From Methylosinus sp. PW1 (GTDB lineage: Bacteria > Pseudomonadota > Alphaproteobacteria > Rhizobiales > Beijerinckiaceae), in contig NZ_JQNK01000008.1 of the NCBI RefSeq assembly GCF_000745215.1, positions 711,001 to 775,000 on the forward strand: a DNA stretch of 64,000 bases, in the 5' to 3' direction. The translations under genes were made by a program, and so were the position numbers. Below, piece after piece: positions 60,477 to 64,000 of the stretch (positions within the stretch are counted from its first letter, which is position 1; every line of letters starts with the position of its first letter). Below the pieces are notes generated by a model. That model searched no databases and was not told the DNA's origin. It worked only from the letters and a program-made list of their open reading frames with translations.

Positions 60477-61580
60477 ATGACTCTCACAGTCATAGTCTGT
60501 CACTTATTGCGCGGGGGAACCGTGGAACGGCGTACGGGACATCCATTCCGCATCTTTGGCCGATGGACATTGCGCCTTGCCGCGGGCGCGGCTGTATTTA
60601 TCACCGCGCTCGCTCTTGGAGGCGGAGTACACCATCACTTTGCATCGAGAGCCGAGCTCGCAGGGCTTCGTCCTCCCGGTCGGCTCGTGGCCGTGGAGGG
60701 TCACACGTTTCATCTCTACTGTACAGGTGAAGGGCGCCGGACCGTTATCCTCGAAAGCGGCGCCGGGGTCCCTTGGCTAGCTTGGGCTTGGATTCAGCCG
60801 GCAGTGGCCGAGGTAGCCCGCGTTTGCTCTTATGATCGAGCGGGCTACGGATGGAGTTCGACATCTACTTCTGCGATGGACGCCGAAAATGTCAGCCAAC
60901 AGCTCCATGAGCTTTTGAAAACTGCGAGTATTCCAGGCCCTTACATCCTTGTCGGGCACTCCATCGGTGGGGCATATGCGCGCATGTTCACTGCAAAGTT
61001 CCCGCAGGATGTGACAGGACTGGTTTTGATCGATGCGACTAGCCCATCCGTCCTGGAGACTTATGCCGAGGTCGATCTCCCAAGGGTCGAGGATTGGACG
61101 CCCGCAACATTAAAAATATTTCCATATCTCGCTTCTGTCGGGGCCATGCGCGCCGTCGTCAACCTCGGATTGTTCAACCTTGCGGCAGGACTGCCTCCTC
61201 GATCGGAAGAGGTTGCGAAGGTGTTTCTGTACCAGGCCGCCTATATAGAAACGACTATTGAGGAGTACCGTTTTATTCCGGATACGCTGAAACAAATTCA
61301 GCACCTAAAGCCTCAATCCGGTCTACCAGTTGCGATCGTCGTGGCCGATAGATTCACTGGACTGGACGACGCCACCGAAGCAAGGTTCGTCCGGTGGCAT
61401 CAAGCTCAGCAACGAAATTGGCTTGCTATTTCGGAAAACAGCTCGATCGAGGTAATTGCGGGAGCGGACCACATAAGCCTCATGACTAACAAACTCCATG
61501 CTCATGAGGTAGCGAACAGCATCACCAAGATGGTGGAGAAGGTCAGCGCTGGTGAGCCCAGGGAATTGCTTCCACAATAG
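60477..61580 (+). CDS. Alpha/beta-fold hydrolase with N-terminal membrane anchor
   Basis: About 367 residues from ATG 60477 (a TTG at 60456 is possible). Hydrophobic segment LAAGAAVFITALALGGGV (about 31-48), then the fold: oxyanion region LESGAGVPWLAW, nucleophile elbow GHSIGGAYARM, acid probably in VVADRFTGLDD, and His in GADHISLMT. Esterase, lipase or haloperoxidase-like; substrate unknown. Base composition is lower than the neighbours, hinting at transfer. Confidence 0.8.
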   Translation: MTLTVIVCHLLRGGTVERRTGHPFRIFGRWTLRLAAGAAVFITALALGGGVHHHFASRAELAGLRPPGRLVAVEGHTFHLYCTGEGRRTVILESGAGVPWLAWAWIQPAVAEVARVCSYDRAGYGWSSTSTSAMDAENVSQQLHELLKTASIPGPYILVGHSIGGAYARMFTAKFPQDVTGLVLIDATSPSVLETYAEVDLPRVEDWTPATLKIFPYLASVGAMRAVVNLGLFNLAAGLPPRSEEVAKVFLYQAAYIETTIEEYRFIPDTLKQIQHLKPQSGLPVAIVVADRFTGLDDATEARFVRWHQAQQRNWLAISENSSIEVIAGADHISLMTNKLHAHEVANSITKMVEKVSAGEPRELLPQ

Positions 61581-61920
61581 AGATGGTCGCTGGTAGTGTT
61601 CATTGGTGCGGCTGTCATTGCGTCTTCCGCCCTCGGGAGGTCAAGCATTGACCGAACGGGGAGGCAACGCCACTTTCTCGTGACCTGCATTCCCTACGAG
61701 TCCATCCTCGGCTGCGTTGAAGAACAAGCGATCGTAGCGCAGAGCGTCTGCTTCGATGACCTGTTTATTCGCTGGTTTCCTGCATGGCTTGCTGGCCTCT
61801 CCACTCTCATGCGACTGGCTGCAACTTGTTTTAAGGCAGCCTCACCTGAATGAGCGGCTGTCGAGTGTGATCCAGACGTCGTGGGCTCCGGTGAAAGGTC
61901 GCTTCGGCTCCCAATCCAAC
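61581..61920. other. Gene-free flank before the IS5 element
   Basis: 340 bp between the hydrolase and the insertion sequence. A few short open frames exist on both strands but none shows a recognisable motif or ribosome-binding site; likely decayed sequence. Confidence 0.45.
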
Positions 61921-63111
61921 GGAGCGCTTCGCAGAATAGCCGAGGTCTCGGCGTTTACGGTTTTTCGGCCGCAATCGACGGGCTTTGATGCGCCCGCGCG
62001 CCATCTGGCGCAATGCTCTGCGCCGTCAGCCGGTCATTTTTCGCATCCCTATCCGGTTCGAGACACACCTCTCCCCTCGCGGCGTCATGCCGCCGCTTCG
62101 AGAACCCGCGCCCGCTTCATGTTCATCGCCATGACGACGAACTGAAGATGACAATTGTTGCGCGCGAGGCTGCGGTAGCGTACTCGCGCCATCCCATACC
62201 AGTTCTTCATCGTCGCGTTGGCGCGCTCGACGCCGACGCGAACGCTCGACGCCGTCTTGTTGAACCATCTCTGCCAGTCCGGCTGTCGCGCTCCGCGCTT
62301 CGCCTTATAGGCGATCTTGTCGTCGATCTTCTTGTCGTTCAACGCCTTGCGTAGCGCTGCGCTATCATATGCCTTGTCGCCGTAATAGGCCTCTTCATCG
62401 CCCTGGATCATCGCCTCGCCGCGCTGGCTGTCGTGCAGATCGGCGCTCGTCATCTCCGCTTGGCGCACGATGCCGCTTTCTTCGTCGACCGCCAGATGCG
62501 CCTTGTAGCCGAAGTAGGTCTCGCCGTTCTTCTTGGTGAAGCTCGCGTCCGGGTCGCGCGGATTGACCTGCCCCTCGTCGTGGGGCGGCGGCTTCACGGC
62601 GGCCGCGATGATAGTGGCGTCGACCAGCGTGCCGCGCTTCACGATCAGCCCGCGCGCGTCGAGTTGTCGATTGACCTCGGCAAGTAGTTTCTCGTCGAGG
62701 CCGAGCTTGGCGAGCCGCTGACGAAACCGCCAGATCGATGAATGGTCCGGCGTCTCCTCGTCCAGCGGAACCCCGCAAAAGCGCCGAAACGACAGGCGAT
62801 CGCGCACAGCCTCCTCGGCGGCGGGGTCGGACAGCCCATACCACTGCTGCAACAGCACGATCTTGAACATGGTCAGTGGCGGATAGGCCGGCGCGCCGTC
62901 GCTCGAAGAATGCAGCGGACGCAAAATAACGTCGAACGCGCTCCACTCGAACGTCTTGGCGATATCTTCCAGAAACCCACCAGGACGAGAATAGGCTTTC
63001 ACGAATGCGTCGGCGAGCGAAGGTTGGCTGAAGTTGCGGCGTGACATCGGTGACTCACATCCCTCGGACGCCCCAGAGAATCACGGGTTCGCCGGTTTTG
63101 CAAAGCGCTCC
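61921..63111 (-). mobile_element. Complete IS5-family element (ISL2-like), 1191 bp
   Basis: Left end GGAGCGCTTCGCAGAATAGC (from 61921) matches the right end, read in reverse complement, GGAGCGCTTTGCAAAACCGG (ending 63111). The flanking triplet AAC occurs directly outside both ends, a 3-bp target duplication as in the ISL2 group. Inserted between the hydrolase and the 63128 gene without breaking a gene. Confidence 0.85.
62085..63047 (-). CDS. IS5-family transposase, intact
   Basis: 320 residues. N-terminal transposase domain (PPLTMFKIVLLQQWYGLSD, DHSSIWRFRQRLAK), then DDE residues: Asp in GTLVDATIIAAAV, Asp in YYGDKAYDS and Glu in RVGVERANATMKNWYGM. FTKKNGETYFGYKAHLAVD is the conserved central block. 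Single frame, so no frameshift is needed, unlike the IS5 at 23746. Confidence 0.92.
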   Translation of the reverse strand: MSRRNFSQPSLADAFVKAYSRPGGFLEDIAKTFEWSAFDVILRPLHSSSDGAPAYPPLTMFKIVLLQQWYGLSDPAAEEAVRDRLSFRRFCGVPLDEETPDHSSIWRFRQRLAKLGLDEKLLAEVNRQLDARGLIVKRGTLVDATIIAAAVKPPPHDEGQVNPRDPDASFTKKNGETYFGYKAHLAVDEESGIVRQAEMTSADLHDSQRGEAMIQGDEEAYYGDKAYDSAALRKALNDKKIDDKIAYKAKRGARQPDWQRWFNKTASSVRVGVERANATMKNWYGMARVRYRSLARNNCHLQFVVMAMNMKRARVLEAAA

Positions 63112-63127
63112 AACGCTCACCCACCTC

Positions 63128-63538
63128 TCACGCCCGCCCATAAACCTCCGCGCCCGCCAGCAGCCGCAGGCGGAAGCTCGCCACGTCGAAGCTCGCCTCG
63201 CCGTCGGCCTCCTCGATCAGCGGCTCGGCGGCGGCGGCTTTCAGCAGATCGGGGTGGACGAGGCTGGCGCCGAGGCCGCCGCCGGGGGGCGTCCAGCCGC
63301 GCAGCGCATCGAGGCTCTGCAAGCGCAGCAGGGCGGTGACGCGCAGGTCTATGGCGACGGCGACGATGTCGGCCGTGTCGGTCAGCCCCCGGCGCTCCAG
63401 CATCTCATAGAGCCGGGACGAGCGGGAGCCCGAGGCCCAGCGCTCCTCGACAGGCAGCGCGCGCAGCATGTCCATGACCTCGCCGAGCAGATCGGCCGAG
63501 ATCGGAATGCGATTCACCTTGTTCAAATAGTCCGACAT
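63128..63538 (-). CDS. Small cytoplasmic protein of unknown function
   Basis: 136 residues from ATG 63538 (MSDYLNKVNRIP). Helical, with LLGEVMDMLRALPVEERWAS and SRLYEMLERRGLTDTADIV as coherent blocks; no known motif. GGGAAGGGATG-like leader supports this start. Upstream of an M23 peptidase gene read from the same strand. Confidence 0.6.
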   Translation of the reverse strand: MSDYLNKVNRIPISADLLGEVMDMLRALPVEERWASGSRSSRLYEMLERRGLTDTADIVAVAIDLRVTALLRLQSLDALRGWTPPGGGLGASLVHPDLLKAAAAEPLIEEADGEASFDVASFRLRLLAGAEVYGRA

Positions 63539-63595
63539 CCCTTCCCTCATTCCATCGCGCGCGAATATAGACCATGGCGCCGCGCGCCCTGTGCC

Positions 63596-64000
63596 TCAGC
63601 GCCCCTGCCGCGTGGCGACATGGGGATTGTTCGGCGCCTTGGCCATCAGCTGATCGATACGGTCGCGCTCGCGCTTGAAATCGGCGAGCAGCCGACCGTC
63701 GAACTCGCGCGTGCGCGCCAGCTTGACGCGCATCGGATCGACGAAATGGCCGTTGACCATGACCTCGTAATGGAGGTGGGGGCCGGTCGAGAGGCCGGAC
63801 GAGCCCAAAAATCCGACGATCTGGCCCTGCTTTATGCGCATTCCCTCGCGAATGCCGCGCGCGAAGCCGGACATATGATTATAGGCGGTCGAATAGCCAT
63901 TGGCGTGCTGGATCTCGACGCGGCGGCCGTAGCCGCTGTGCCAGCCGGCCTCCACCACCACGCCATTGCCGGCCGCGAGAATGGGCGTGCCGATCGGCGC
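63596..64000 (-). CDS. M23-family metallopeptidase (LytM), 5'-partial
   Basis: The window holds the C-terminal 134 codons; the frame runs open to 64000 (APIGTPILAAGNGVVVEAGW). The LytM active site shows YNHMSGFARGI and TGPHLHYEVMVNGHFVDP with the HxH zinc ligand. The first zinc motif (HxxxD) lies beyond the window. Peptidoglycan endopeptidase or its inactive regulator. Confidence 0.88.
   Translation of the reverse strand, partial: APIGTPILAAGNGVVVEAGWHSGYGRRVEIQHANGYSTAYNHMSGFARGIREGMRIKQGQIVGFLGSSGLSTGPHLHYEVMVNGHFVDPMRVKLARTREFDGRLLADFKRERDRIDQLMAKAPNNPHVATRQGR

Noticed and set aside
61596-61853. 85-codon plus-strand frame before the IS5 element
   Set aside because: No ribosome-binding site or recognisable motif; composition mixed; left as gene-free flank.
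1-64000. CRISPR array
   Set aside because: No regularly spaced direct repeats with unique spacers were seen; the repeats present are inverted and isolated. No cas genes.

Overview
The window is GC-rich DNA from an alphaproteobacterium, most likely Hyphomicrobiales and plausibly a methylotroph of the Methylocystaceae type. That placement is an inference from a phosphoribulokinase-transketolase-aldolase cluster with no RubisCO beside it, together with ThyX, COQ5/UbiB, OpgC and SulP genes. It divides at a tRNA-Gln gene (32635-32709, minus) into an accessory half and a chromosomal backbone half.

Left half (1 to about 32.6 kb): a genomic island ending in a tyrosine integrase (30414-32570) beside the 3' end of tRNA-Gln. 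From left to right it holds: a three-gene transposition module (DDE transposase, ExeA/TniB-like ATPase, RepA-like ATPase); an IS256 scrap; a MobA/MobL relaxase with a small divergent coiled-coil gene; an operon of a type III-like restriction helicase-nuclease, a beta-class DNA methyltransferase carrying an in-frame palindromic repeat, an unknown 277-residue protein and a helicase with a RelE-like N-terminus; a divergent XRE regulator; a second operon of a possible nuclease and a soluble FtsH-like AAA/M41 protease; a low-GC pair (RmlC-like cupin plus small protein); a three-level nest of insertion sequences (IS256 in IS110/IS1111-type in IS5); a UvrD-like helicase; and a low-GC triad of DUF262 protein, DUF3696-type ATPase and unknown third protein. 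This is a mobilisable defence island. Its left boundary and second att site are outside the window.

Right half (32.7-64 kb): backbone genes. The minus-strand carbon cluster runs prk, tkt, class II fba, rpe, pyruvate kinase-like. It is followed by a PfkB sugar/adenosine kinase, ubiE-ubiB with a secreted protein, thyX-mutM, an FkbM methyltransferase, an ABC-2 exporter, a two-component system, an HD-domain protein, a SulP anion transporter with an XRE regulator, ung, a PAP2 phosphatase, an SGNH hydrolase with an OpgC acyltransferase, recF, an alpha/beta hydrolase, a complete IS5-family element with 3-bp target duplication, a small unknown gene, and an M23 peptidase that runs off the right edge. 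Several inverted-repeat families (CTCTCCC...GGGAGAG type) are scattered between genes, and one lies inside the methyltransferase gene.

The most interesting material is in the island: the four-gene methylase/RelE-helicase operon, the nuclease-FtsH-like pair, and the DUF262-DUF3696-unknown triad are the best candidates for under-described defence systems. Functions are assigned by reading motifs; no database search was run.
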